Shown: in pieces, positions 24,028-33,079 of the stretch | Layout: each line of letters starts with the position of its first letter | Position numbering within the stretch: the stretch's first letter is position 1 | Origin: Paracoccus sp. TOH | GTDB lineage: Bacteria > Pseudomonadota > Alphaproteobacteria > Rhodobacterales > Rhodobacteraceae | DNA: 64,000 nucleotides | Direction of reading: 5' to 3' | NCBI RefSeq assembly: GCF_030388245.1 | Contig: NZ_CP098363.1 | Span: 161,541 to 225,540 of the forward strand | The notes under the pieces: model-generated | Database searches by the model: none | What the model was told of the DNA's origin: nothing | What the model saw: only the letters and a program-made list of their open reading frames with translations | Translations under genes and position numbers: made by a program

Positions 24028-26525
24028 GGTGTGGTCTCCTTCTCAGGCTGGGGGGTGATGTTGGTGAGGTCGGGGATCAGCTCGGCCGCCCAATCGACGC
24101 CGCGCTCGCGGAGCCACGCGGCAAGGAAGCCGTCGCGGCCGTGCTCGGCGACGAGTTCGGCGATGCGGGTCTGATCGGATTTGGCGGAGGCGGCGCAGAG
24201 CGCGAGGCCGACTTCGGACAGGCCCAGCTCGAACAGCCGGTTGCCGCGCCGCGACTGGCAGTAATAGTCGCGCTTCGGCGTGGCCCTCGCCAAAATCTCG
24301 ATCTGGCGATCGTTCAGGCCGAAGCGGCGATAGATGGCGGTGATCTGTGGTTCGATGGCCCGCTCGTTCGGCAGCAGGAGCCGCGTCGGGCAGCTCTCGA
24401 TGATCGCGGGCGCGATGTTGCTGCCGTCGATGTCGCTCAGGCTTTGCGTGGCGAAGATCACGCTGGCGTTCTTCTTGCGCAGCGTCTTCAGCCATTCGCG
24501 GAGCTGGCCGGCGAACCCCTCGTCGTCGAGCGCAAGCCAGCCCTCGTCGATGATGAGCAGCGTCGGGCGGCCGTCGAGCCGGTCGCCGATGCGGTGGAAC
24601 AGGTAGGCGAGCACGGCCGGAGCCGCGCCGGTGCCGACCAGCCCCTCGATCTCGAACGCCTGCACGTCCGACGTGCCGAGATGTTCGCTCTCGGCGTCGA
24701 GCAGCCGGCCATAGGCCCCGCCGACGCAATAGGGCCGAAGGGCTTGCTTGAGGTCGTTGGATTGCAGGAGGACCGAAAGGCCGGTGATGGTGCGTTCCCC
24801 GACCGGGGCGGAGGCCAGCGAGGTCAGCGCCGTCCAGATGTGCTCCTTTACCTCGGGCGTGATGGCGACGCCCTCGCGCATGAGGATGGCGACGATCCAG
24901 TCGGCCGCCCAGGCGCGCTCGTAGGTGTCGTGGACGCGGGCGAGCGGTTGCAGCGCGACGCCATCGTAGAGCGGGTCGAGCGCGGCCAGCGCCCGCTCGA
25001 TAGGATCCACCGGCGGCGCGGCGGCGCTGTTGCCGCCGAGGTCGTGCCAGTCGCCGCCCATGGCGAGCGCGGCGGCGCGGATCGAGCCGCCGAAGTCGAA
25101 GGCGAAGACCTGCGCGCGCGCATAGCGCCGGAACTGGAGCGCCATGAGCGCCAGCAGCACGGACTTGCCCGCGCCGGTCGGGCCGACGACGAGGGTGTGG
25201 CCGACATCGCCGACATGGAGGGATAACCGGAACGGGGTCGAGCCTTCGGTCTGTGCATAAAGCAGAGGGGGGCTACCGAAATGCTCGTCCCGTTCCGGCC
25301 CCGCCCACACCGCCGAAAGCGGGATCATGTGGGCGAGATTCAAGGTGCTGATGGGCGGCTGGCGGACGTTCGCGTAGGCGTGTCCGGGCAGCGAGCCGAG
25401 CCACGCATCCACCGCGTTGACGCTCTCGGCCATGGCGGTGAAGTCGCGGCCCTGGATGACCTTCTCGACCAGCCGCAGCTTCTCGTCGGCGATGCGCGGG
25501 TCGGCATCCCAGACGGTGACGGTCGCGGTGACATAGGCCATGCCCGCCACGTCCGCGCCGAGTTCCTGCAGGGCCATGTCGGCGTCGAGCGCCTTGTTGG
25601 CGGCGTCGGTGTCCACGAGCGCGGATTGCTCGTTGGTCATCACCTCTTTGAGGATCGCCGCGATCGACTTGCGCTTGGCGAACCATTGCCGCCTGATCTT
25701 GGTGAGCAGCCGGGTCGCGTCCGTCTTGTCGAGCAGGATCGCGCGGGTGCTCCAGCGATACGGGAACGGCAGCCGGTTCATCTCGTCGAGCAGGCCGGGC
25801 GTCGTCGCGGTCGGGAAGCCGACGATGGTCAGCACGCGCAGATGCGCGCCGCCAAGGCGTGGCTCCAGCCCGCCGGTCAGCGGCTGGTCGGCGAGCAGCG
25901 CGTCGAGGTGCATCGGCACTTCGGGCACGCGCACGCGATGCCGGTTCGTTGAAACCGTCGAATGCAGGTAGGTCAGGGTCTCGCCGTCATCGAGCCAGCG
26001 GCATTCGGGCATGAAGCCGTCGAGCAGCGCCAGCACGCGGTCGGTGCGATCGGCGAAGCCGCGCAGGGCTTCCCAGGGATCGACGCCGGATTGCTCGCGG
26101 CCCTCGTAGAGCCAGGTTTCGGCGCGGGCGGCTTCCTCGGCCGGCGGCAGATAGAGGAAGGTCAGGAAGCAGCCCGACACGAAATGCGTGCCGGCTTCCT
26201 CGAACCCGGCCTTGCGCTCGGCATCGACCAGCGCCGACGCGGGATCGGGAAAGGTGCTGTCGGGATAGGTCGCGGCCTCGCTGCGCTGCGCCTCGACGAA
26301 GATGCTCCAGCCCGAGCCCAGACGGCGCACGGCGTTGTTGATGCGGCCGGCGACGGCGACCAGCTCGGCCGCAACGGCGGAATCCAGATCGGGACCGCGA
26401 AACTTCGCCGTCCTCTGGAAAGAGCCGTCCTTGTTCAAGACGACGCCGGAGCCGACCAGCGCGGCCCAGGGCAGATAGTCTGCCAGCCGGGCGGCGGTGC
26501 GGCGGTATTCAGCAAGGTTCATCAT
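24024..26525 (-). CDS. trbE: Conjugal transfer ATPase TrbE (VirB4-like)
   Basis: An 833-residue ATPase that powers pilus assembly and substrate transfer. MMNLAEYRRTAARLADYLPW is the typical start, chosen over longer readings. The CagE/TrbE domain fills the first half. Walker A VVGPTGAGKSVLLAL and Walker B PTLLIIDEGWLALDD are intact, and the Q-loop-like IFATQSLSDIDGSNI follows. It is the largest gene of the operon and begins 14 bases after trbD. Confidence 0.94.
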   Translation of the reverse strand: MMNLAEYRRTAARLADYLPWAALVGSGVVLNKDGSFQRTAKFRGPDLDSAVAAELVAVAGRINNAVRRLGSGWSIFVEAQRSEAATYPDSTFPDPASALVDAERKAGFEEAGTHFVSGCFLTFLYLPPAEEAARAETWLYEGREQSGVDPWEALRGFADRTDRVLALLDGFMPECRWLDDGETLTYLHSTVSTNRHRVRVPEVPMHLDALLADQPLTGGLEPRLGGAHLRVLTIVGFPTATTPGLLDEMNRLPFPYRWSTRAILLDKTDATRLLTKIRRQWFAKRKSIAAILKEVMTNEQSALVDTDAANKALDADMALQELGADVAGMAYVTATVTVWDADPRIADEKLRLVEKVIQGRDFTAMAESVNAVDAWLGSLPGHAYANVRQPPISTLNLAHMIPLSAVWAGPERDEHFGSPPLLYAQTEGSTPFRLSLHVGDVGHTLVVGPTGAGKSVLLALMALQFRRYARAQVFAFDFGGSIRAAALAMGGDWHDLGGNSAAAPPVDPIERALAALDPLYDGVALQPLARVHDTYERAWAADWIVAILMREGVAITPEVKEHIWTALTSLASAPVGERTITGLSVLLQSNDLKQALRPYCVGGAYGRLLDAESEHLGTSDVQAFEIEGLVGTGAAPAVLAYLFHRIGDRLDGRPTLLIIDEGWLALDDEGFAGQLREWLKTLRKKNASVIFATQSLSDIDGSNIAPAIIESCPTRLLLPNERAIEPQITAIYRRFGLNDRQIEILARATPKRDYYCQSRRGNRLFELGLSEVGLALCAASAKSDQTRIAELVAEHGRDGFLAAWLRERGVDWAAELIPDLTNITPQPEKETTP

Positions 26526-26539
26526 GGATGCGTCTCCCC

Positions 26540-26821
26540 TCAGACCGCCAGAAAAGCCGGGATGCGCAGATGCCGCCGCCCGACCTCGACGAAGAGCGGG
26601 TCGCGCTTGGCCGCCCACACGGCCGCGAAATGGCCGATGGCCCAGATGGCGAGGCCGACCAGCCAGAGGCGCAGGCCGAGGCCCACGGCCCCGGCCAGCG
26701 TGCCGTTCATGATGGCGATGGCGCGCGGCGCGCCGCCGAGCAGGATGTGCTCGGTCAGCGCCCGGTGGACCGGCACGGTGAAGCCCGGCACCGCGTCGAG
26801 CTGTTCGAGGCCGACCGCCAT
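26540..26821 (-). CDS. trbD: Conjugal transfer protein TrbD (VirB3-like)
   Basis: A 93-residue inner-membrane protein with PGFTVPVHRALTEHILLGGA and PRAIAIMNGTLAGAVGLGLR as in TrbD/VirB3, two membrane helices and the ending DPLFVEVGRRHLRIPAFL. ATG 26821 overlaps the trbC stop (ATGA). A longer reading into trbC was not used. Confidence 0.92.
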   Translation of the reverse strand: MAVGLEQLDAVPGFTVPVHRALTEHILLGGAPRAIAIMNGTLAGAVGLGLRLWLVGLAIWAIGHFAAVWAAKRDPLFVEVGRRHLRIPAFLAV

Positions 26822-27153
26822 CAAACGAGCGCCCCGCCGCCGAACGAGAAGAACGACAGGAAGAACGAGCTTGCCGCGAAGGCGATGGACAGGCCGAACA
26901 CGATCTGGATCAGGCGACGGAAGCCGCCGCTGGTGTCGCCGAAGGCCAGCGTCAGGCCGGTCACGATGATGATGATGACGGCGATGATCTTGGCGACCGG
27001 CCCTTCGATCGACTGGAGGATTTGCTGAAGCGGCTGCTCCCACGGCATCGACGATCCCGACGCATGGGCGGCCGGGGCGAGCATGAGGCTGATAGCGAGA
27101 GCGGACGTGGCTGTCGCGGCGAAGCGATAGCCGCGCGTAAGGGTGCGGATCAT
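26821..27153 (-). CDS. trbC: Conjugal transfer pilin TrbC (VirB2-like)
   Basis: A 110-residue pro-pilin. The signal segment (ALAISLMLAPAAHASGSSMP) is followed by two hydrophobic helices (VAKIIAVIIIIVTGLTLAF and IQIVFGLSIAFAASSFFLSF), the normal VirB2/TrbC plan, with PWEQPLQQILQSIEGP before the first. The start overlaps the trbB stop by four bases. Confidence 0.92.
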   Translation of the reverse strand: MIRTLTRGYRFAATATSALAISLMLAPAAHASGSSMPWEQPLQQILQSIEGPVAKIIAVIIIIVTGLTLAFGDTSGGFRRLIQIVFGLSIAFAASSFFLSFFSFGGGALV

Positions 27154-28145
27154 TCGGGTTCTCCTGTGCTGGTGGGGATTGCCAATGGGCTGGGATGAGT
27201 GATGCGGTAGTCGCCGTCCGGCCCCAGCCCCTCGACGCGGGCGAGTTCGGCCAGCCGGCGCGCGGAGCCGCGCCCGGACAGGACGGCCACGAGGTCGATG
27301 GTCTCGGCGATCAGCGCGCGCGGGACGGTGACGACAGCCTCTTGAATGAGCTGTTCAAGGCGGCGCAGCGCGCCGATGCCGGAACCGGCATGGATGGTGC
27401 CGATCCCGCCCGGATGCCCGGTGCCCCATGCTTTCAGAAGGTCAAGGGCTTCCGCGCCGCGCACCTCGCCGATGGGAATGCGGTCGGGGCGCAGGCGCAG
27501 CGACGAGCGGACCAGATCGGAGAGCGTCGCCACGCCGTCCTTGGTCCGCATGGCGACAAGGTTGGGCGCGGCGCATTGCAGCTCGCGCGTATCCTCGATG
27601 ATGACGACGCGATCCGCCGTCTTCGCCACCTCGGCGAGCAGCGCGTTGGTCAATGTGGTCTTGCCGGTGCTGGTGCCGCCCGCCACGAGCATGTTTGCGC
27701 GGGAGGAAACGGCCGCGCGTAACGTCGCGGCCTGATCGGTGGACATGATCCCCGCCGCCACATAGTCGTCTAGGCTGAACACGGCGACGGCGGGCTTGCG
27801 GATGGCGAAGGCCGGGGCGGCGACCACGGGCGGCAGCAGGCCCTCGAATCTTTCGCCCGACTCCGGCAGCTCGGCCGAGACGCGCGGGCTGCGGGCATGA
27901 ACCTCCGCGCCGACATGATGCGCGACCAGCCGAACGATACGTTCGCCATCGGCAGCGGACAGGCGCTCGCCCGTGTCGGAAAGCCCTTCGGATAGGCGGT
28001 CGATCCACAACCGCCCGTCCGGGTTCAGCATCACCTCGACCACGGCCGGGTCTTCGAGGAAGCGCGCGATGGCGGGGCCGAGCGCGGTGCGTAGCATGCG
28101 CGCGCCGCGCTGGAGCGCTTCCGGTCTGTGGTGGTTGGCGGTCAT
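27150..28145 (-). CDS. trbB: Conjugal transfer ATPase TrbB (VirB11-like)
   Basis: A 331-residue hexameric traffic ATPase: [15 protein letters not shown] in the N-terminal domain, Walker [30 protein letters not shown] (Asp box), and [20 protein letters not shown] with the His box GTIHAG. It is the first gene of the trbBCDEJKLFGI operon. A shared 12-base motif lies about 120 bases upstream, in the gap after the ribbon-helix-helix gene. Confidence 0.94.
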   Translation of the reverse strand: MTANHHRPEALQRGARMLRTALGPAIARFLEDPAVVEVMLNPDGRLWIDRLSEGLSDTGERLSAADGERIVRLVAHHVGAEVHARSPRVSAELPESGERFEGLLPPVVAAPAFAIRKPAVAVFSLDDYVAAGIMSTDQAATLRAAVSSRANMLVAGGTSTGKTTLTNALLAEVAKTADRVVIIEDTRELQCAAPNLVAMRTKDGVATLSDLVRSSLRLRPDRIPIGEVRGAEALDLLKAWGTGHPGGIGTIHAGSGIGALRRLEQLIQEAVVTVPRALIAETIDLVAVLSGRGSARRLAELARVEGLGPDGDYRITHPSPLAIPTSTGEPE

Positions 28146-28264
28146 GTCAGCCCCGATTCCTCATGGGGCGCGACAGACGGTCCCCGTAACGGGGTCGATT
28201 AAAAGAGCCCCAAATCGGGCCGGTTCAACAAGTATCTAGCTGCGTGCGGGCATCGGCGGTGATC

Positions 28265-28282
28265 GACGGCAAATAGGACGGG
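28265..28282 (-). promoter_or_regulatory. Shared transfer-module motif, copy upstream of trbB
   Basis: The coding (minus) strand reads CCCGTCCTATTTGCCGTC, in the 146-base gap between the RHH gene and trbB. The core TCCTATTTGCCG is the same as before traG and alpA. Confidence 0.5.
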
Positions 28283-28291
28283 TCTGAAAAC

Positions 28292-28753
28292 CTACGTTTG
28301 ATCGCCGCTGGTCTCGGACTGAACTGTCGAATGACTTTCGGAAAGCGAATCGAAATCGCGCGACAGTTCTTTCAGGAACCTGTCGCCGGTCGCCAGCCGC
28401 TTGCCGAGGGTTTGCAGGAAGCCCTCGAACCGCTCGGTCCCCTTCGTGCGGGCGGCCGATTGCGCGGCTTCCGGCAATGGCGGCGTGATGGTCATCCAGA
28501 ATTGCACGAACAGCGAGAGCGTCTCGCCGAGCACGGCGAGATCTTCGTCGAGCGCGTCGATCTGGCGGCCGAGCTTGTCCAGGCGGCGCGACATGGCCGC
28601 CTCCAGAAGCTCGGCTGAATCATTGGAGAGGAAAGAGGCAACCGCCGCCTCGACGATCCTCGATTGGGCGACCTTGGGGCGCGGGGCCAGCGCCTTCACC
28701 TCGCCGAGCAGTTCGGGGGCCAGATACACATTGACGCGGCTGCGGTTCGTCAT
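28292..28753 (-). CDS. Ribbon-helix-helix (CopG-like) protein between traG and trbB
   Basis: A 153-residue protein. The N-terminal RHH motif (RVNVYLAPELLGEVKALAPR, then QSRIVEAAVASFLS) is followed by a helical region with SRRLDKLGRQIDALDEDLAVL and a hydrophobic stretch. This is the CopG-like gene that regularly lies between traG and trbB in Tn4371-type elements. ATG 28753 gives the family start; it overlies no traG sequence (traG stop 28764). A regulator of the trb operon is likely but not proved. Confidence 0.85.
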   Translation of the reverse strand: MTNRSRVNVYLAPELLGEVKALAPRPKVAQSRIVEAAVASFLSNDSAELLEAAMSRRLDKLGRQIDALDEDLAVLGETLSLFVQFWMTITPPLPEAAQSAARTKGTERFEGFLQTLGKRLATGDRFLKELSRDFDSLSESHSTVQSETSGDQT

Positions 28754-28763
28754 GGGCGTGTCC

Positions 28764-30770
28764 TCACAGTTCGATTCCATCGTCCGGGTTCATGGAGACC
28801 TGCCGCGCCACCATCCGCATGCGCTGCCGCATGGCGCGGGCCTTTGCGGCGTCGATCTCGGGCTCGTTGTCGTCCAGTAACTCGAACTCCTGTTCGGGCG
28901 GCGGCGGCGCGACCACTTCCTCATGCTCGGGCAATTCCGGCTCGCAGCGGATGCCGGCATTGGCGGGATCACCCTCGGCGTCGCTGGCGGTCGCCGTGGC
29001 GGCGCGGCTGGCGGGCGCGGCGATCCGGCTCGACCAGTCGTCGGATGACGGATCGGTGGCAGCACGATCGCCTGCCGGATCGGGCGGCGTCAGGATGCGC
29101 TCGCGAAACCGCGCGTCCTCGTAATAGCGGGCCTTGGCGGCGCGGATCGGCGGAGTCCCCGCCACCATGACGATCTCGTCGGTCGGCGGAAGCTGCATGA
29201 TCTCGCCCGGCGTCATCAACGGCCGCGCGGTCTCCTGCCGCGACACCATGAGATGGCCGAGCCAGGGCGCGAGGCGGTGCCCGGCATAGTTGGTGGAATC
29301 GCGCAGCTCGGTCGCGGTGCCGAGCGCATCACTCACCCGCTTGGCGGTGCGTTCGTCGTTCGTGGCAAAGCTGACGCGGACGTGGCAGTTGTCGAGGATG
29401 GCGTTGTTCGGCCCATAGGCGCGCTCGATCTGATTGAGGCTCTGCGCGATCAGGAAGCCCTTGAGGCCGTAGCCCGCCATGAAGGCCAAGGCGCTTTCGA
29501 AGAAATCGAGCCGGCCCAATGCGGGAAACTCGTCCAGCATCAACAGCAGGCGATGGCGCTTGCCGGACGTGTGCAACTCCTCGGTCAGCCGCCGGCCGAT
29601 CTGGTTGAGGATGAGCCGGATCAGCGGCTTTGTGCGGTTGATGTCGGACGGTGGCACGACGAGGTAGAGCGTGACCGGCTTGCGGCTCCCGACCAGATCG
29701 GCGATGCGCCAGTCGCAGCGCGCCGTCACCCGCGCCACGACGGGATCGCGATAGAGGCCGAGAAACGACATGGCGGTGCTGAGCACGCCCGACCGTTCAT
29801 TCTCGGACTTGTTCAGCAGTTCGCGCGCCGACGAGGCGATGACGGGATGAACGCCGGCTTCGCCCAGGTGCGGCGTGTCCATCATCGCGCGCAACGTCGC
29901 CTCGACCGGCCGGCGCGGATCGGACAGGAAGTTGGCGACGCCCGCCAGCGTCTTGTCCTTCTCGGCATAGAGGACGTGCAGGATCGCGCCGACAAGCAGC
30001 GAATGGCTGGTCTTTTCCCAATGGTTGCGCTTGTCGAGGCTGCCTTCGGGATCGACCAGAATATCCGCGATGTTCTGCACGTCGCGGACTTCCCATTCCC
30101 CTTGCCGCACCTCCAGCAGCGGGTTGTAGGCCGAGGACTTCGCGTTGGTCGGATCGAACAGCAGGACGCGGCCGTGCTTGGCCCGAAAGCCGGCCGTCAG
30201 CGTCCAGTTCTCGCCCTTGATGTCGTGGACGATGCAGCTTCCCGGCCAGGTCAGCAGCGTCGGCACCACAAGGCCGACGCCCTTGCCGCTGCGGGTCGGC
30301 GCGAAGCAAAGGACATGCTCGGGACCATCATGGCGCAGATAGTCCCGGTCGTATCGGCCGAGCACGACGCCATCGGGGCCGAGCAATCCAGCGGCGCGGA
30401 TTTCGCGATCCTCGGCCCATCGCGCCGAACCGTAGGTGGCGACGTTGCGCGCCTCGCGTGCCCGGATGATCGACATGAAGATGGCGGCGACGATGGCGAG
30501 GAAGCCGCCGGACACGGCGATGATGCCGCCTTCGGTAAAGATCGCGGGCGCGTAGGCGTCGAACGAGAACCACCACCAGAAGAAGGCCGGCGGGTGATAG
30601 ACGGGCAATCCCGCCAGCTCGAACCATGGATTGCCAAGCTGGGGCTGGAAGCCGAGGCGGAAGGCGACCCATTGCGTCGCGGCCCAGGTCATCACCAGAA
30701 CGATGGTGAAGACCACGGCGATCTGACCCCAAAGGATTCGGCCTCCGCGCACACGGGCTCCAATCGGCAA
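28764..30770 (-). CDS. traG: Type IV coupling protein TraG (VirD4-like)
   Basis: A 668-residue coupling ATPase linking the relaxosome to the Trb channel. Two N-terminal membrane segments (WGQIAVVFTIVLVMTWAAT and IAVSGGFLAIVAAIFMSII) precede the soluble domain. Walker A is FAPTRSGKGVGLVVP and Walker B LLLMLDEFPALGRLDF; AQSLNQIERAYGPNNAI is also typical. The C-terminal part is acidic and variable. The nested element has traA/C/D without traG, so this gene may serve both elements. Confidence 0.94.
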   Translation of the reverse strand: MPIGARVRGGRILWGQIAVVFTIVLVMTWAATQWVAFRLGFQPQLGNPWFELAGLPVYHPPAFFWWWFSFDAYAPAIFTEGGIIAVSGGFLAIVAAIFMSIIRAREARNVATYGSARWAEDREIRAAGLLGPDGVVLGRYDRDYLRHDGPEHVLCFAPTRSGKGVGLVVPTLLTWPGSCIVHDIKGENWTLTAGFRAKHGRVLLFDPTNAKSSAYNPLLEVRQGEWEVRDVQNIADILVDPEGSLDKRNHWEKTSHSLLVGAILHVLYAEKDKTLAGVANFLSDPRRPVEATLRAMMDTPHLGEAGVHPVIASSARELLNKSENERSGVLSTAMSFLGLYRDPVVARVTARCDWRIADLVGSRKPVTLYLVVPPSDINRTKPLIRLILNQIGRRLTEELHTSGKRHRLLLMLDEFPALGRLDFFESALAFMAGYGLKGFLIAQSLNQIERAYGPNNAILDNCHVRVSFATNDERTAKRVSDALGTATELRDSTNYAGHRLAPWLGHLMVSRQETARPLMTPGEIMQLPPTDEIVMVAGTPPIRAAKARYYEDARFRERILTPPDPAGDRAATDPSSDDWSSRIAAPASRAATATASDAEGDPANAGIRCEPELPEHEEVVAPPPPEQEFELLDDNEPEIDAAKARAMRQRMRMVARQVSMNPDDGIEL

Positions 30771-30850
30771 AAGAGACGGAGCCGATCAGAGAGTAGGCAA
30801 ATTCGCGACAGGCAACAGGAAAGACGGTGCCGGAGGGCTGCCGGATACTA

Positions 30851-30872
30851 TCGGCGGCAAATAGGACGGATC
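30851..30872 (-). promoter_or_regulatory. Shared transfer-module motif, copy upstream of traG
   Basis: The coding strand reads GATCCGTCCTATTTGCCGCC and then GA, 81 bases before traG. The plus strand around it contains CTAT-N9-ATAG, a T-N11-A type dyad of the sort bound by LysR proteins; a LysR gene ends 37 bases away. Confidence 0.5.
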
Positions 30873-30908
30873 GTACCGGGAGCGCGAGGCCGATAACTGC
30901 CGAAGAAT

Positions 30909-31877
30909 TCAGATCGACCGGCCCGACCGACTCATCTGGCCTGCAATGTCGAGAAGGCTTTGGAGAGCCGGACTGCGATTGTGCGGCGACCAGATCGCGG
31001 AGAACGCAAGCGGTTCCGGCTCGTCGAGGATCGGCAGGAACGTCACGCCGGACGTGTGCAGGAGCGTTGTCGACTCTCCGACTATGGTGACGCCATAGCC
31101 CTGCGCGACCATCGACAGCAGCGTGCCGCGCTCAACGTCGAAGCGCAGGATCGAGAGGTTCGGCGCGTTCCCGGCGAGGCGCATGACGATGTGGTCATGC
31201 ACCTGCGGCCCGGTGCCGCCCTGCCGGACAATGAAGGTCTCGTTCGTCAGATCGGCCCAGGTAACGCCCTCGGTATCGCGGAGCGGATGGCACGAGGGGA
31301 GCACGGCGAGAAGCCGTTCGCTCCATATCCGGCGTGAATGACAGTCGGGCAACTCGGGCGATCCCGCCACGAAGGTCACGTCCAGCCTGTTGGCCCGAAC
31401 CTGCATGATGCTCTCGCGGGCGGCGCTTTCGGCAATCTGCACCTCGATGCCCGGATGCTGCTCCCGGTAGCGTTCGATCAGGTTGGCCGGGAAGCTGCCG
31501 GGAATGAGGGCATGGATGCCGACGCGCAACCGGCCATGCTCTCCGCGCGCCACCATGCCGGCGGTCCTGACGGCGTGGTCTAGCTGGTCGATGCCGACCG
31601 CCACCCGCTCGACGAAGTGGCGTCCGGCTTCGGTCAGTCGGACGCCGCGCGCATGGCGCTCGAACAGGAGGACGCCAAGGTCTTCTTCCAGCGCCTTGAC
31701 ACGGGCACTGACGCTCGACTGGCTGATGCCCAGGGCGTTCGCGGCATGGCGGAAGTTCAGATATTCGGCGACGGCGAGCGTCTGGATGAGCGCCACAAGG
31801 GGAATGCGCGACCCCAGCACGGTTGGCATTCCCCGTTGGCGGTCGATCATCGGTGCTGAATGCCGCCGCCGTCGCAT
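30909..31877 (-). CDS. LysR-family regulator, copy 1 (traG-proximal)
   Basis: A 322-residue LysR-type regulator: HTH at about residues 30-60 (YLNFRHAANALGISQSSVSA, RVKALEEDLGVLLFERHARG), then the substrate-binding domain. An Arg-rich N-terminal extension (MRRRRHSAPMIDRQRG) is shared with copy 2 and with the remnant at 6764-6852. A LysR gene beside traG is characteristic of Tn4371-like elements, so control of transfer genes is plausible. The T-N11-A dyad beside traG is a candidate site. The start is 3 bases after the flavin reductase stop. Confidence 0.88.
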   Translation of the reverse strand: MRRRRHSAPMIDRQRGMPTVLGSRIPLVALIQTLAVAEYLNFRHAANALGISQSSVSARVKALEEDLGVLLFERHARGVRLTEAGRHFVERVAVGIDQLDHAVRTAGMVARGEHGRLRVGIHALIPGSFPANLIERYREQHPGIEVQIAESAARESIMQVRANRLDVTFVAGSPELPDCHSRRIWSERLLAVLPSCHPLRDTEGVTWADLTNETFIVRQGGTGPQVHDHIVMRLAGNAPNLSILRFDVERGTLLSMVAQGYGVTIVGESTTLLHTSGVTFLPILDEPEPLAFSAIWSPHNRSPALQSLLDIAGQMSRSGRSI

Positions 31878-31880
31878 GGC

Positions 31881-32501
31881 TCAACGAACCACGGATGGCC
31901 GGAGCATCTCGAATGTCTCCGTTACGACGACATAATCACCACGATAACCCGCGCGGGCAATCGTGCCGGCCTTTGCGATGTCGAATTGCCCCTCGGTGAT
32001 AACATCCTGACGAATGTGGATGCGCGCCGCCTGGCCGATGACGATTTCGGCGTCCACGTCACGGCCGTCGAGATCTACGAGCCGCCTTACGTCGAGAAGC
32101 TTGCATTCCATTGCGGCCGGCGATTTTGCAATACGCGGCGCGGCTACCACCTCGGATGCTACCTTCCCCAGCCCCGCTTTCTGAAACTCATCGACTTCGG
32201 CCGGCCAGTCCGCTGATGTGACATTCATGGCATCAGCGAGGCTGCTCGTCGCGAGGTTGAAAACGAACTCTCCCGCCGCCTCGATGTTGCGGATGGTATC
32301 CTTCCGTCCCTCGCTGCTGAACAGCAGGATCGGCGGCTTCTCCGAGACGATGTTGAAGAAGCTGTAGGGAGCGAGGTTGGCAACGCCGTCCGGGCCGAGC
32401 GTGGAAATCCAGCCGATCGGACGCGGCGCGATGATCGCCTTGATCGGACTGTGAGCCAGCCGGTGTCCTTCGCGCGGATCGTAGCTGTGATAGGTCGTCA
32501 T
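31881..32501 (-). CDS. Flavin reductase-like (FMN-binding split barrel) protein
   Basis: A 206-residue protein of the flavin reductase-like FMN-binding family: MTTYHSYDPREGHRLAHSPI, then IIAPRPIGWISTLGPDGVAN, APYSFFNIVSEKPPILLFSS and DTIRNIEAAGEFVFNLAT. Members reduce flavins or act as flavoenzymes in detoxification. The start at 32501 is taken where the family begins. It lies in a MarR-SMR-deaminase cassette, suggesting a stress-response or xenobiotic role. Confidence 0.85.
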   Translation of the reverse strand: MTTYHSYDPREGHRLAHSPIKAIIAPRPIGWISTLGPDGVANLAPYSFFNIVSEKPPILLFSSEGRKDTIRNIEAAGEFVFNLATSSLADAMNVTSADWPAEVDEFQKAGLGKVASEVVAAPRIAKSPAAMECKLLDVRRLVDLDGRDVDAEIVIGQAARIHIRQDVITEGQFDIAKAGTIARAGYRGDYVVVTETFEMLRPSVVR

Positions 32502-32568
32502 GAGCGCTTTTCCTGGCGATGACGGGATGGGAGGAAACGAACGGTTCCGCCAGCCGGGAAATCCAACT

Positions 32569-32988
32569 CTACGCCGGCTGCGGGACCTTGATGAACCGCG
32601 CCGCCAGCAGGTCCTCGCAGCCATGCTCTTTCAACGCCGCGTCGAGCGCCTTTTCGTAATCCGGCTGCGCGCTTTCGAGACGCTGGCGTCCCTTGTCGGT
32701 CAGGACCGTGTAGACGCCGCGCTTGTCGTCCGGGCAGAGATCGCGAACCGTCAGCCCGCCCCGCTCCAGACGCTCGACCATTCGCGACACCGAGCTTTGG
32801 TTCAGCCTTAGATGAGCAGCCAGCTCCTGCATGCGAAGCTCGGAATCCTGCGAACGCGCCAGCACCTCCAGCGCACGGTATTCCGACAGGCCAAGCCCAT
32901 GTCCCGCTTGCAGGACCTTGCCAAGTTCCGCCTCGATGTTGGCGACGACGTGAATCAGCTTGAGCCATGACGCGCTTCTCTTCGACAT
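32569..32988 (-). CDS. MarR-family regulator
   Basis: A 139-residue winged-helix repressor: YRALEVLARSQDSELRMQEL, AAHLRLNQSSVSRMVERLER and the wing DLCPDDKRGVYTVLTDKGRQ. ATG 32988 (MSKRS) is used. About 50 bases upstream, TGTATGCCCATGCA (33039-33052) resembles two perfect palindromes before the dsbA-like gene, suggesting it controls both itself and the efflux/redox operon. Confidence 0.88.
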   Translation of the reverse strand: MSKRSASWLKLIHVVANIEAELGKVLQAGHGLGLSEYRALEVLARSQDSELRMQELAAHLRLNQSSVSRMVERLERGGLTVRDLCPDDKRGVYTVLTDKGRQRLESAQPDYEKALDAALKEHGCEDLLAARFIKVPQPA

Positions 32989-33038
32989 AATTGGCAGGCT
33001 CCTATTGGACAGGGAATGAGCAGGGCGATAACTCATAT

Positions 33039-33052
33039 GTATGCCCATGCAA
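33039..33052. promoter_or_regulatory. Candidate MarR operator near marR-type gene
   Basis: TGTATGCCCATGCA matches the palindrome TGCATGCGCATGCA (35051-35064) at 12 of 14 positions and lies 51 bases upstream of the MarR start. Confidence 0.45.
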
Positions 33053-33079
33053 GCGCTCTCTCAAGGTGCCACACGCATT

